64,000 nt of DNA from Roseihalotalea indica (GCF_022458895.1 NZ_JAINFL010000007.1:248001-312000); one strand, 5' to 3'. Numbered from the stretch's first letter, positions 10,386 through 20,017 are shown. Program-made: numbers and translations. Notes: generated by a model not told the origin, from the letters alone.

Positions 10386-12485
10386 ATGAAACCTACTGAG
10401 TTTAATCATGTCAATGATCTGTGGGATCAAGCTGTCGCGGATCAGCACGGTGATGATCAGGTTAAGCTGTTTCTATATCGGTCAAATGTGTTAGGGCAGG
10501 ACCTTAGAATCACTAACTATGGAGGAGGTAATACCTCTTGCAAGACGTTAGAAAAAGATCCCCTTACAGGTGAGGAGGTAGAGGTGATGTGGATAAAGGG
10601 ATCAGGAGGTGATATTGGCACACTAACCCGGGATGGTATTGCCGGTTTGTATGTTGAGAAACTGAGAAGCCTCAAGAATGTGTACCGAGGCATTGAGCAT
10701 GAAGATGAAATTGTTCCCTTATATTACCACTGCCTGTATGATCTGGATAGCAGAGCCCCTTCGATAGATACCCCGCTGCATGGATTGCTACCCTTTAACC
10801 ATATTGACCACCTGCATCCCGACGCACTTATTGCGGTAGCCGCCGCCAAAGACAGTGAAGCTGTCACCCGAGAAATTTGGGGAGATAGTATGGGATGGGT
10901 ACCGTGGCAGAGGCCCGGTTTTGACCTTGCCCTTCAACTAGAGAAGTGCCTGAATGATCATCCGGGAATCCGAGGTATTGTGCTGGGAAGCCACGGTTTA
11001 TTTACCTGGGGTGATACCAGCCATGAATGCTATATAAATAGCCTGGAAGTTATCGAGGCTGCCTCCCGGTACATCAGTGAGCGAGAAGGGGTTGATCGTC
11101 CGGTTTTTGGTGGGGCCAGACTAGAAAGTGCGGAAGAAAAAAAGCGTAAAGAACAGGCTGCTTTGTTAGCGCCCGTGCTCCGAGGGCTGTGCTCCAGCCA
11201 AAATAAAATGATAGGACACTTTACGGACGATGAGCGGGTGTTACAATTTGTTAATAGTCATGACTTACCAACATTGGCTCCCCTGGGAACTTCCTGCCCG
11301 GATCACTTTCTAAGAACCAAAATCCAGCCCTTAGTACTAGACCTTGCTCCGGGTGAAGATCTGAGCGACCCTGAGTCAGTAAAGAATAAAATTACCCCAG
11401 CTTTTGAGCAGTATCGTGAGGAATACGAAGCCTACTATAACGCGCATAAGCGGGGTAATAGTCCTGCCATGCGTGACCCCAATCCGGTGGTTATCCTGTA
11501 TCCGGGAGTAGGAATGTTCACGTTTGCCAAGAATAAACAGACGGCTCGGGTGGCATCCGAGTTTTATATCAATGCTATTAATGTTATGCGAGGTGCGGAG
11601 GCTATTTCAAGCTATACGGCTCTTCCTCGCCAGGAAGCCTTTGATATTGAATACTGGTTGTTAGAAGAAGATAAACTGAAGCGAATGCCCCCGGAAAAAC
11701 CTTTGTCACGTCGTATTGCTATTATCACCGGGGCTGGTGGGGGTATCGGTAAAGCCATTGCCGATAAGCTGGCCGCTGAAGGCGCTAATGTGTTCCTTAC
11801 TGATATAGAAGAAAGCCGGTTGAAAGAAGCCTGTGCTACTTACAAAAGCGATGTTGCTGGCTATGGGGTTTGTGATGTGACAGATCGAGATTCGGTCGAT
11901 AAGACGTTTAAGGCAGTTTGTCTGGAGTTTGGCGGAGTGGATATGGTGATACATTCCGCAGGTCTGGCGATCTCTAAACCTTTGGGTGAAACCACGGAGA
12001 AGGATTGGGACATATTACAGGATGTACTGGTAAAAGGGCAGTTTACTATGGCCCAAAAAGGTGCGGCAATTATGCGAACCCAGAGATTGGGAGGGGATAT
12101 CATCAATATTGCCAGTAAGAACGGGCTGGTTTCAGGCAAAAATAACGTAGGTTACGGAACAGCTAAAGCGGCCCAGCAGCATATGACAAGGCTTTTAGCG
12201 GCTGAATTAGGCCCCGAAAAAATTAGAGTGAACACGGTAAATCCCGATGGGGTAATTATTGGCAGCAAAATTTGGGAAGGCTCCTGGGCAGAAGGCAGAG
12301 CTAAAGCGTACGGCATTACGGTGGATGAATTACCTGCCTATTATGCCAAAAGAAACTTAATGAACGAGATCATACGACCCGAGGATATTGCTAACGCAGT
12401 CTTCGCATTGACTGCGGTGCTCGATAAAAGCACGGGAAGTACAATCAATGTGGATGGCGGCATGGCCGAAGCGTTTGTCAGATAA
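10386..12485 (+). CDS. rhaEW: Bifunctional rhamnulose-1-phosphate aldolase / L-lactaldehyde dehydrogenase
   Basis: Splits rhamnulose-1-phosphate into DHAP and L-lactaldehyde and oxidises the aldehyde to L-lactate. The first half (about 1-330) is a class II aldolase domain with the metal-binding histidines in the TPLHGLLPFNHIDHLHPD and GSHGLF segments. The second half (about 430-700) is a short-chain dehydrogenase with the nucleotide motif ITGAGGGIGKAIA, NIASKNG and the catalytic YGTAKAA (YxxxK). This fusion is the known RhaEW type found in Bacilli, alphaproteobacteria and Bacteroidota. The ATG at 10386 is preferred because the family starts near TEFNHVNDLWD; the ATG at 10356 would add 10 residues. 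It leads a tight operon, with isomerase, kinase and lactate dehydrogenase genes following. Confidence 0.93.
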   Translation: MKPTEFNHVNDLWDQAVADQHGDDQVKLFLYRSNVLGQDLRITNYGGGNTSCKTLEKDPLTGEEVEVMWIKGSGGDIGTLTRDGIAGLYVEKLRSLKNVYRGIEHEDEIVPLYYHCLYDLDSRAPSIDTPLHGLLPFNHIDHLHPDALIAVAAAKDSEAVTREIWGDSMGWVPWQRPGFDLALQLEKCLNDHPGIRGIVLGSHGLFTWGDTSHECYINSLEVIEAASRYISEREGVDRPVFGGARLESAEEKKRKEQAALLAPVLRGLCSSQNKMIGHFTDDERVLQFVNSHDLPTLAPLGTSCPDHFLRTKIQPLVLDLAPGEDLSDPESVKNKITPAFEQYREEYEAYYNAHKRGNSPAMRDPNPVVILYPGVGMFTFAKNKQTARVASEFYINAINVMRGAEAISSYTALPRQEAFDIEYWLLEEDKLKRMPPEKPLSRRIAIITGAGGGIGKAIADKLAAEGANVFLTDIEESRLKEACATYKSDVAGYGVCDVTDRDSVDKTFKAVCLEFGGVDMVIHSAGLAISKPLGETTEKDWDILQDVLVKGQFTMAQKGAAIMRTQRLGGDIINIASKNGLVSGKNNVGYGTAKAAQQHMTRLLAAELGPEKIRVNTVNPDGVIIGSKIWEGSWAEGRAKAYGITVDELPAYYAKRNLMNEIIRPEDIANAVFALTAVLDKSTGSTINVDGGMAEAFVR

Positions 12486-12495
12486 TTAAACAGGT

Positions 12496-13779
12496 ATGAG
12501 AATTACAAGCGAAGAAATAGAAAACTTCAATCAGAAGATTCATTCCGAACATCAGGAAGCCTATGCTTTTCTGAGTCTGCAACTGGATAAAAAAGGACGC
12601 GATGCTTCTTCCGTCGTTGAGAAGTTACAGGCATTTCAGGTGGCGATTCCAAGCTGGGCATTAGGCTCGGGAGGTACGCGCTTCGGAAGGTTCTCCGGCG
12701 GAGGTGAACCAGGCAGCCTGGAAGAAAAGATAGAGGATGTCGGGCTGATCCATGCACTAACCCAAGCCGCAGGGGCTATTTCGTTACATATTCCCTGGGA
12801 TATTCCTACGGATCCTGAAGGTATCAAGGAAAGAGCGAGTTCATTAGGAATCAAGTTTGATGCCGTTAACTCCAATACCTTTCAGGATCAGCCGGATAAT
12901 GCAAACAGCTACCGATTCGGTTCCTTAAGCAGTAATCTGTCAGCAAGTAGGCAACAGGCTATAGAGCACAATATCGAGGTGATCCGCTATGGTGAAATGC
13001 TGGGTAGTAAAGCGCTTACTATATGGCTGGCGGATGGGGCAAATTTTCCCGGACAGAGAAATTTCCGTCAGGCGTTGGAGCTCACCCAGGATTCTTTTCG
13101 GCAAATTTATGCTCACCTTCCCCATGACTGGACCATGCTGGTGGAATATAAACCCTATGAACCCAACTTCTACGCTACGGTCATCCAGGATTGGGGAACC
13201 TCACTGATGTTGGCTGAAGGGTGTGGAGAGCGGGCGCATACCCTGGTTGACCTGGGGCACCATTTACCAAATACAAATATTGAGCAAATTGTAGCTACCC
13301 TGTTAATGCGGGGGCGGCTCGGCGGGTTTCATTTCAATGACAGTAAGTACGGTGACGACGATCTGACCTGTGGTAGCATTAAACCCTATCAGTTGTTTCT
13401 TATTTTCAACGAACTGGTGTACGGAATGCAAAGGAACGATACCGGAAACCCACCACTAGCCTGGATGATAGATGCCAGTCATAATATCAAAGATCCTCTG
13501 GAGGATCTGATACAGTCGCTGGAAGCAATTTTGATAGCCTACGCTCAGGCATTGCTGGTAGACCAGGAAGCCCTGAAGGATGCTCAACAGGCGAATGATG
13601 TGACCTGGTGTCAGGAGATCTTACAGCGAGCCTACCGAACGGATGTAAGACCACTTATTGCCCAGGCACGGCTGAATTCCGGCGGGGCGATTGATCCGAT
13701 CGGTTTATATCGCCAACTGGATGTCAGAAACCAGCTTATCAAATCCAGAGGAAGAAAAGTGATGGCAACAGGGCTCTGA
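12496..13779 (+). CDS. rhaI: L-rhamnose isomerase, RhaI type
   Basis: Converts L-rhamnose to L-rhamnulose. The 427-residue protein is a xylose-isomerase-like TIM barrel of the Pseudomonas stutzeri RhaI family rather than the enterobacterial RhaA family. Recognisable parts are AIPSWALGSGGTRFGRF near residue 50, LVEYKPYEPNFYA with metal-binding Glu, LVDLGHHLPNTNIEQIV, and GGFHFNDSKYGDDDL with metal and substrate ligands. It begins 10 nt after the aldolase/dehydrogenase gene and ends 3 nt before the kinase gene, consistent with one transcript. Confidence 0.93.
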   Translation: MRITSEEIENFNQKIHSEHQEAYAFLSLQLDKKGRDASSVVEKLQAFQVAIPSWALGSGGTRFGRFSGGGEPGSLEEKIEDVGLIHALTQAAGAISLHIPWDIPTDPEGIKERASSLGIKFDAVNSNTFQDQPDNANSYRFGSLSSNLSASRQQAIEHNIEVIRYGEMLGSKALTIWLADGANFPGQRNFRQALELTQDSFRQIYAHLPHDWTMLVEYKPYEPNFYATVIQDWGTSLMLAEGCGERAHTLVDLGHHLPNTNIEQIVATLLMRGRLGGFHFNDSKYGDDDLTCGSIKPYQLFLIFNELVYGMQRNDTGNPPLAWMIDASHNIKDPLEDLIQSLEAILIAYAQALLVDQEALKDAQQANDVTWCQEILQRAYRTDVRPLIAQARLNSGGAIDPIGLYRQLDVRNQLIKSRGRKVMATGL

Positions 13780-13782
13780 TCG

Positions 13783-15144
13783 ATGAAGGTAAAGGCAATT
13801 TTCGATATAGGGAAAACGAATAAGAAATTCTTCCTTTTTGATCAGGAGTTCAATGAGGTCTATAAAGAATACGTGACCTTCAATGAAATAGAAGATGATG
13901 ATGGGTACCCCTGTGACGATCTTGCGGCCATCGTCAGCTGGATTAAAAGTACTCTGGGCAAATTCATGCATTCGGCCAAATATGAGTTAGAAGCGATCAA
14001 TTTTTCTACGTACGGAGCAAGCCTGGTTCATGTAGATGAAGAGGGAACTTTGCTAACCCCTTTTTACAATTATCTCAAGCCTTATCCAAACGAAGTTTTG
14101 GAAGCTTTCTATCAACAATACGGGGACCCCTGGTTTATGGCTCAGGCAACCTCTTCTCCTCAATTAGGCATGCTAAACTCAGGTTTACAGTTGTATTGGC
14201 TTAAGCAGGTAAAGCCTGAAGTATTCCGTCGTATCCGGTATTCCCTGCATTTTCCTCAGTATCTTAGCTACGTCTTAACAGGAAGAGCATATAGCGAATA
14301 CACCAGTATAGGTTGCCACACCATGCTTTGGGATTTTACTAAAAGTGATTATCACTCTTGGGTCTACGCCGAAGGTGTAGATCGGGTTCTGGCCCCGCTG
14401 GAGGTTTCCGACAACTATGTCGACTACCCTGGTACTGGTATTACAGTAGGAGTGGGCCTACATGATAGCTCTGCTGCATTGCTACCGTATTTACGAGTAA
14501 ATAATGATCCCTTTTTGTTGCTCTCCACCGGTACCTGGAGTATTGTAATAAATCCGTTTAATTATCAACCCCTTTCCCGTGACCATCTTCAGCAGGATTG
14601 CTTAAATTTTTTAAGGACTGATGGTAAACCAGTGCGGGCTGCCCGGCTATTTCTGGGCAACGAGTATACTAGACAGGTAGAAAAGCTTATCAGTCACTTC
14701 GGCCTTTCTTCCAGTGTTCATAAAAATGTTGCTTTTAATGAGGAGTTGTATCATTCCCTGATTGACCATTACACCAGAAAGTTTCATTTTGAGTCCATTC
14801 GTAGAGAAGGGGAGAATCCTTCGGAAACTCGTTTGGATAACTTTAGTAATTTTGAAGAAGCATACCACCAACTGATGATAGAACTGGTTGAACTGCAAGT
14901 AAATTCTATCAAACTGGCCGTTGGGGATACAGTGGTTAGAAAGCTTTATATAGATGGTGGATTTGCTGATAACAAAATTTTTATAGAGCTTCTTGCCCGG
15001 GAATTGAAGGGGGTTGATCTTTTGACTACCCATACACCACTGGGCTCGGCCTTGGGAGCCGTATTGATGATCTCGAAACTGGTGTCTGATCAACATCATC
15101 TTAAGAAGCATTTTAAAGATACCAAAACTTTAAATAGTTTATAA
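13783..15144 (+). CDS. rhaB: Rhamnulokinase, FGGY family
   Basis: Phosphorylates L-rhamnulose at C1. The protein has the two-domain FGGY/ASKHA fold: the N-terminal phosphate-binding loop FDIGKTNKKFFLFD, a middle section with GVGLHDSSAALLPYL and the LLSTGTWSIV phosphate-2 segment, and the C-terminal KLYIDGGFADN adenosine motif. At 453 residues it is near family length. FGGY kinases vary in substrate, but the position between rhamnose isomerase and the lactate branch makes rhamnulose the only sensible choice. Its TAA overlaps the ATG of the next gene by one base, suggesting translational coupling. Confidence 0.88.
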   Translation: MKVKAIFDIGKTNKKFFLFDQEFNEVYKEYVTFNEIEDDDGYPCDDLAAIVSWIKSTLGKFMHSAKYELEAINFSTYGASLVHVDEEGTLLTPFYNYLKPYPNEVLEAFYQQYGDPWFMAQATSSPQLGMLNSGLQLYWLKQVKPEVFRRIRYSLHFPQYLSYVLTGRAYSEYTSIGCHTMLWDFTKSDYHSWVYAEGVDRVLAPLEVSDNYVDYPGTGITVGVGLHDSSAALLPYLRVNNDPFLLLSTGTWSIVINPFNYQPLSRDHLQQDCLNFLRTDGKPVRAARLFLGNEYTRQVEKLISHFGLSSSVHKNVAFNEELYHSLIDHYTRKFHFESIRREGENPSETRLDNFSNFEEAYHQLMIELVELQVNSIKLAVGDTVVRKLYIDGGFADNKIFIELLARELKGVDLLTTHTPLGSALGAVLMISKLVSDQHHLKKHFKDTKTLNSL

Positions 15145-16289
15145 TGAAAGAGTATATCAACTCAAAGTATCCTGATATTGAATTTCTCAGACAAAGAGCA
15201 AAAAAGAGAATTCCGCGATTTGCATTCGAGTACCTGGATGGCGGATGTAATTCGGAAGTAAACCTGCACAGAAATACGGCAGAGATCAGGGATATCCAGT
15301 TCAAGCCTTATTATCTAAGAACGTACAGTAAGCCTAGTATGCAAACCGAACTGTTTGGAAAGGTCTATGACATGCCGTTCGGAATTGCCCCGATAGGATT
15401 ACAAGGGTTAATGTGGCCGAAGGCATCGGAGATTCTGGCAAAAGCAGCTTTCGATTATAATATCCCCTATATTCTAAGCACAGTCGGGACGGCCAGCCTT
15501 GAAACCATTGCCGAGATTACCGAAGGAAGCGCCTGGTTTCAATTATACCATCCAGTTGAAGATACTCTTCGCAACAACCTGATGAGCCGAGCAGATGAGG
15601 CTGGCTATCCGGTATTGGTCGTACTTTCGGATGTGCCCACCTTCGGGTATCGGTCCAAAGAAATAATAAATGGTCTCTCGATTCCTCCCCGTATGACCTT
15701 AAAAAATATGCTAGAGATCGTTACTCACCCCTCGTGGGCATTGAATACTCTGATTGCCGGACAGCCTGAATTCAAAACGCTAAAACCCTACATTCCGAAA
15801 GGGATGAGCTTGCGACACCTCGGCCTGTTCATGAATAAGACGTTTGACGGCAGACTCAGTGAAGATAAGCTGAAGCAGATTCGTGATAGGTGGAAAGGAA
15901 AACTGGTACTAAAAGGTGTGGCTAGTGAAGAGGATGTGGAAAAATGCATAAAACTAGGATTGGACGGAGTGATTGTCTCCAATCATGGCGGGCGGCAATT
16001 GGATAATGGACAGTCCGCCGTCCGGGCTATGATGCCAATTTCTCAGAAATATAAGGGGCAAATTAAAATTATGATGGACAGCGGAATACGATCAGGTCCG
16101 GATATAGCGGCGTGCCTGGCCGCTGGTGCCGAGTTTACCTTTCTCGGCCGGTCCTTTATGTATGGTGTGGCTGCTTTAGGAAAGCACGGCGGAAACCATA
16201 CCATATCCATTCTAAAAAAACAGCTTCAACAGGTATTAGAGCAAGTCTGTAGCCCTTCCATAAAAGATTTGCCGAAATATTTGGTTTAA
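15144..16289 (+). CDS. lldD: FMN-dependent L-lactate dehydrogenase (alpha-hydroxy acid oxidase family)
   Basis: Oxidises L-lactate to pyruvate with FMN. The 381-residue protein shows the family hallmarks: PFGIAPIGLQGLMWP near the N-terminus, STVGTASLETIAE, WFQLYHP, and the active-site VSNHGGRQLDNGQSA with the His base and Arg substrate ligand, followed by DSGIRSGPDI and FLGRSFMYG at the FMN phosphate. It overlaps the kinase gene by one base. In context it completes rhamnose breakdown: L-lactaldehyde made by the aldolase is oxidised to L-lactate by the fusion enzyme and then to pyruvate here. The family also contains glycolate and mandelate enzymes, which the operon makes less likely. Confidence 0.88.
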   Translation: MKEYINSKYPDIEFLRQRAKKRIPRFAFEYLDGGCNSEVNLHRNTAEIRDIQFKPYYLRTYSKPSMQTELFGKVYDMPFGIAPIGLQGLMWPKASEILAKAAFDYNIPYILSTVGTASLETIAEITEGSAWFQLYHPVEDTLRNNLMSRADEAGYPVLVVLSDVPTFGYRSKEIINGLSIPPRMTLKNMLEIVTHPSWALNTLIAGQPEFKTLKPYIPKGMSLRHLGLFMNKTFDGRLSEDKLKQIRDRWKGKLVLKGVASEEDVEKCIKLGLDGVIVSNHGGRQLDNGQSAVRAMMPISQKYKGQIKIMMDSGIRSGPDIAACLAAGAEFTFLGRSFMYGVAALGKHGGNHTISILKKQLQQVLEQVCSPSIKDLPKYLV

Positions 16290-16308
16290 ACCTAGTGAAA
16301 ATTCTACC

Positions 16309-17712
16309 ATGACTAAGAACAATACACAACCTAAAAATGAATTTGAGAGACAGCCGGTACCGGAAACCCAGCTAAAAAGCTGGAAAAGTTTTCTGGGCAT
16401 GTATGCCGGTGAGCATGCGGCCGGAACGGAGTTTGTCATCGGGCCGCTATTTTTAACCGCCGGGGTCAGCGCTTTCGACCTGATAATAGGTCTTTTGATT
16501 GGCAATTTGCTGGCAGTTTTATCCTGGCGATACCTCACGGCTGAGATTGCGGTGCGGTACCGTCTCACTCTTTACTACCATCTTGAACAGATCTGTGGTA
16601 AAAACCTGGTGACGGTTTATAATATAGCTAATGGCATCTTGTTTTGCTTTCTGGCCGGAGCCATGATTACAGTTTCGGCCACTGCGGTAGGGATACCTTT
16701 CAATATGGAAATGCCCAGGCTTACTGATACCATGCCCAACGGTATTACTTGGGTGGTGATTGTACTTCTGTTGGGAGTGGTGATTTCCTTCATAGCCGCC
16801 AGAGGGTACGATACAGTTTCAAAAGCCGCCAACTGGATGTCACCGCTGATCGTGCTCGCTTTTTTAATAGCGGGTATCGTGGCTCTGGGGCAGTTGAATG
16901 TACATTCTATTTCTGATTTTTGGGCTATTTGGGGAGAAGGCTCTGAGCCATTTCCCGGCCAGATTAAATACACTTTTTGGCATGTAGTATTCTGGTCTTG
17001 GTTTGCCAACGCAGCAATGCATATTGGCATGTCCGATCTTTCGGTATTACGCTATGCTAAATCCGCTTCCTATGGCTGGACGACCGCCGCTGGTATGTAC
17101 GTCGGTCATTATATGGCCTGGATTGCAGCAGCATTGCTGTATGCGGTTTACTTAGAGTCGCCCGAAGCTCAAGCGTTAATGACAAGCGGAGCCGCACCTC
17201 CGGTGGCACCTGGTCCTTTAGCCTATAATGCTATTGGCTTTTTTGGCATCATCGCGGTGGTATTGGCGGGCTGGACTACCGCCAACCCAACCATCTATCG
17301 GGCTGGTTTAGCATTTCAATCTGTTTTGCCCAAAACCTCAACCTTCTGGGTGACGATCATGGCCGGAGGGCTGGCGACAGTGGCTGGGCTATTTCCCGCA
17401 TTTGCCATGAAGTTATTAGATTTTGTTGCCTTATACGGTTTTGTGCTTGCGCCAATGGGAGCAATCGTGGTATTTGATTACTTCTTTGGAAAACGGCTAG
17501 GTATTGGTTGGAATGGTGATCGTGTTAAGTTTAATAAAGCTGTTTTTGCCGCGTGGGTACTGACCGCCGTAGGCTTTTATTTTCTTTCTATCTCGCTAGA
17601 CATTTTCTTATCTTTTGTAACCTTGCCTGCCTGGCTCATGTGTGGCGTCTTGTACTTAATCTTTAGTAAAAAACAGGCTTATTCCGAGATACATTCACCA
17701 AGTATAAAGTAA
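16309..17712 (+). CDS. NCS1-family (purine-cytosine permease-like) transporter, candidate rhamnose importer
   Basis: A 467-residue integral membrane protein with about 12 hydrophobic segments and an NCS1-like start (KSFLGMYAGEHAAGTEFVIGPLFL). NCS1 carriers normally import nucleobases, hydantoins or related compounds with sodium or protons. It begins 19 nt after the lactate dehydrogenase gene as the last gene of the rhamnose operon, and no RhaT- or RhaY-like transporter is nearby. I infer that it moves L-rhamnose or an end product such as lactate across the inner membrane, but the sequence alone does not show a sugar specificity. A passenger pyrimidine permease remains possible. Confidence 0.75.
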   Translation: MTKNNTQPKNEFERQPVPETQLKSWKSFLGMYAGEHAAGTEFVIGPLFLTAGVSAFDLIIGLLIGNLLAVLSWRYLTAEIAVRYRLTLYYHLEQICGKNLVTVYNIANGILFCFLAGAMITVSATAVGIPFNMEMPRLTDTMPNGITWVVIVLLLGVVISFIAARGYDTVSKAANWMSPLIVLAFLIAGIVALGQLNVHSISDFWAIWGEGSEPFPGQIKYTFWHVVFWSWFANAAMHIGMSDLSVLRYAKSASYGWTTAAGMYVGHYMAWIAAALLYAVYLESPEAQALMTSGAAPPVAPGPLAYNAIGFFGIIAVVLAGWTTANPTIYRAGLAFQSVLPKTSTFWVTIMAGGLATVAGLFPAFAMKLLDFVALYGFVLAPMGAIVVFDYFFGKRLGIGWNGDRVKFNKAVFAAWVLTAVGFYFLSISLDIFLSFVTLPAWLMCGVLYLIFSKKQAYSEIHSPSIK

Positions 17713-17859
17713 TGAACAGTATAAGTGTTTTTACGTGGATAATGAGGTCTTGCTTAATGAAATCGCAAAATAGAATAATCTTGTTGTATTCACTTTGTTA
17801 AAGTATTATCTTATGGCTGTTATTTTGTTATTATAGCATTATAAGGTTGTTTGCTGATC

Positions 17860-18447
17860 ATGAGACTCACTACCCAACAGGAGCAGGAGGCTGTACGAAA
17901 ACTAAGAGGAGGTGATACCGTTGCTTTCACTCATCTCTTTTATGCTTATGAAAATCGCCTTTTCGGTTATGCGGTTAGTCTACTCCCTGAAAGAGATGAT
18001 GCAGCAGAGATCGTGCAAGAAGTTTTTTACCAGGTTTGGAAGAATCGGTCGAGGTTGGATGAAACCAAAAGTTTCAAATCATTTTTATTCACAATCACCA
18101 AACGCCTGATTTATAAAGTTATTCGCTGGTGCGCTCAAGATCAAGCATACCAGCAGCAACGGATGGAAGAATCCGCTTCCAGCAGTCTTAGCTCAATAGA
18201 TCTGTACGAATATCAGGAGTTGGAATCCACCATTCATAAGGTTATCAATACCATGTCTAACAAGAGACGACAGGTCTTTATCATGAGCCGGTTTCAGGGA
18301 ATGAACAATCAGGAAATTGCCTATCAACTTAACATTTCATTAAGCACCGTAGAAAACCACATTAACAAAGCACTTAGAGTACTACGGGAGGAATTAACCC
18401 ACTACGATAGCCAGTTACTGCTTTTCGCTTTGTTTTTTCTCGCCTAA
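17860..18447 (+). CDS. ECF sigma factor, FecI-like
   Basis: An extracytoplasmic-function sigma-70 of about 195 residues. Region 2 is visible in TVAFTHLFYAYENRLFGYAV and ERDDAAEIVQEVFYQVWKNR; region 4 in SNKRRQVFIMSRFQGMNNQE followed by the helix-turn-helix NISLSTVENHINKALRVL. The ATG at 17860 is chosen over the TTG at 17851. A FecR-type anti-sigma factor and an STN-domain SusC receptor follow on the same strand, the usual trans-envelope signalling trio in Bacteroidota. It therefore likely turns on the susC/susD-rhamnosidase genes when the receptor binds its glycan. The gap to the anti-sigma gene is 500 bp, unusually large for such pairs. Confidence 0.9.
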   Translation: MRLTTQQEQEAVRKLRGGDTVAFTHLFYAYENRLFGYAVSLLPERDDAAEIVQEVFYQVWKNRSRLDETKSFKSFLFTITKRLIYKVIRWCAQDQAYQQQRMEESASSSLSSIDLYEYQELESTIHKVINTMSNKRRQVFIMSRFQGMNNQEIAYQLNISLSTVENHINKALRVLREELTHYDSQLLLFALFFLA

Positions 18448-18947
18448 AGGATAAACGAACATTACCGCTTACTACTCATCCAGAGTGTATCCGGGTTAAG
18501 TCTGTTTTGGGGTGAAGTTACTCGCTTCTTATCCTGTCTGATAATGGGCTAAAGCACCAAAAAAATCCTTTAAAAACCAGTGAGTTTTTAAAGCGTATTA
18601 CCCTTGCCAAATAGTAATTCAGCGAAACTGAATGGATTATTTTGTGTTAAGAAGCTATTTCATAGTAGAGGTTATTCCGATCATTATGGAAGTAGCCATT
18701 TTCTTTTGAAAGTCTTATCTGACTGGGCAGGTCTGACCGGGTAGGTAAGTGTATTAACGGAGGCAGTCAGCAGGAGGCCGGTCTTCCATACAGCCTCCTG
18801 CTGACTGCCAACTGCTTCCTGGGACGTCATTGAAAGAAATAGAATAATGTCTAGTACTCAGTAAAGAATTTTAAATTTTTTTCAGTTTGGAGTAGGTGCA
18901 AAAGCCAGGTTGTGGCAATTACTAATAAATCAGTAGCAACCTCACTC
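18448..18947 (+). other. 500-bp spacer between sigma and anti-sigma genes
   Basis: No coding frame with recognisable content is present. The notable feature is a long hairpin at 18762-18809 (listed separately). The spacer is much longer than usual between a FecI-type gene and its FecR partner and may carry a separate promoter for the anti-sigma gene. Confidence 0.6.
18762..18809 (+). repeat. Perfect 17-bp inverted repeat (hairpin) between sigma and anti-sigma genes
   Basis: Left arm GGCAGTCAGCAGGAGGC (18762-18778) and right arm GCCTCCTGCTGACTGCC (18793-18809) pair without mismatch around a 14-nt loop. No T-run follows, so it is not a standard terminator. It could act as an mRNA processing or stability element, or be a miniature repeat unit. 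Confidence 0.8.
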
Positions 18948-19964
18948 ATGGACATACACTTGCTCAATAAATTTTATCAGGGAAAATGTTCCGCCGAAGA
19001 AAAAGCTTTGGTCATCCGCTGGCTTGAGGAAGAAGAGCAGGACGAAGATTTCATGCAGCAGTTGGCTGATCATTGGGAAGAGTATGAAGAATTGCCCAAT
19101 GACCATGATGCGCCGGCTATACTAAAGAATATCCAGGCCAGAATTCAGGCCGAAGAACAAAATCCCCGCTTATTTTCCGAACCGACTCAAACTCCCATTA
19201 GCATCCGTCCTGGTTATTCTAACTGGCTCAGAGCGGCTGCCATCCTGATTGTAGGACTGGGGATTGGTTGGGCAAGCTATCAGTTTTTGGCAGAAAGCAT
19301 GCCCCGGCCTTCACCGCAAACTATGATTCGGAAGGACGTAGAGAGCGGTCAAAAATTAACCGTGAACCTGAGCGATGGTACCCAGGTGATTCTGAATGCC
19401 GAAAGTACACTTACTTATCCCGAAAAGTTTTCAACGGATAAACGAGAGGTAGTTCTGGTAGGAGAGGCATTTTTTGATGTAGCCCGCGATAGTAGCCGCC
19501 CCTTCACGATTAAGGCTCAGGATATCAGCGTTACCGTGTTAGGGACATCGTTTAATGTTAACGCCTACGAAGGAGATTCAACCCTTAGCGTAGCCGTTGC
19601 TACCGGGCAAGTGAAAGTAGATAAACCTGCCCATCAGACGTATTTTTTAGAACCGGGTAAGGAGTTGAAGTATCAACCCAAACTGGATCGTTTCGAGATG
19701 ACCGACTATGATAAAATGGAACGACTGGCCTGGAAAGAGGGTATCCTCTACTTCAAAGATGCCTCGCTACCGGAAGTAGCAAAGACGCTGGAACGCTGGT
19801 ACGGAGTGGATATCGTCATCGACGGAGATTATGGGGATGATTGGCTATACAGTGGGGTTTTTGAACGGCAAAGCCTCGAGAATGTGCTGGAAGGCATGAG
19901 CTATGTGCAGCACTTTGACTTTGAAATAGACAATAAACACGTCATCATATCTCAAAAAAAATAA
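18948..19964 (+). CDS. FecR-family anti-sigma factor
   Basis: A 338-residue inner-membrane protein. The N-terminal cytoplasmic part (about 1-80) has the sigma-binding FecR segment (KFYQGKCSAEEKALVIRWLEE). One transmembrane helix follows (about 90-115, AAAILIVGLGIGWASYQFLA). The periplasmic FecR domain (about 120-225) contains LSDGTQVILNAESTLTYPEKF and GEAFFDVA, and the end (about 260-338) matches the DUF4974 STN-like domain of Bacteroidota FecR proteins. The ATG at 18948 is preferred to the GTG at 18912. It should hold the ECF sigma factor at 17860-18447 inactive until the STN domain of the downstream SusC receptor signals. Confidence 0.92.
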   Translation: MDIHLLNKFYQGKCSAEEKALVIRWLEEEEQDEDFMQQLADHWEEYEELPNDHDAPAILKNIQARIQAEEQNPRLFSEPTQTPISIRPGYSNWLRAAAILIVGLGIGWASYQFLAESMPRPSPQTMIRKDVESGQKLTVNLSDGTQVILNAESTLTYPEKFSTDKREVVLVGEAFFDVARDSSRPFTIKAQDISVTVLGTSFNVNAYEGDSTLSVAVATGQVKVDKPAHQTYFLEPGKELKYQPKLDRFEMTDYDKMERLAWKEGILYFKDASLPEVAKTLERWYGVDIVIDGDYGDDWLYSGVFERQSLENVLEGMSYVQHFDFEIDNKHVIISQKK

Positions 19965-20017
19965 CCTAACAACAACCCTCTTATGAAAACTGCCTGGAAT
20001 ACTTCTTAACACCAAAA

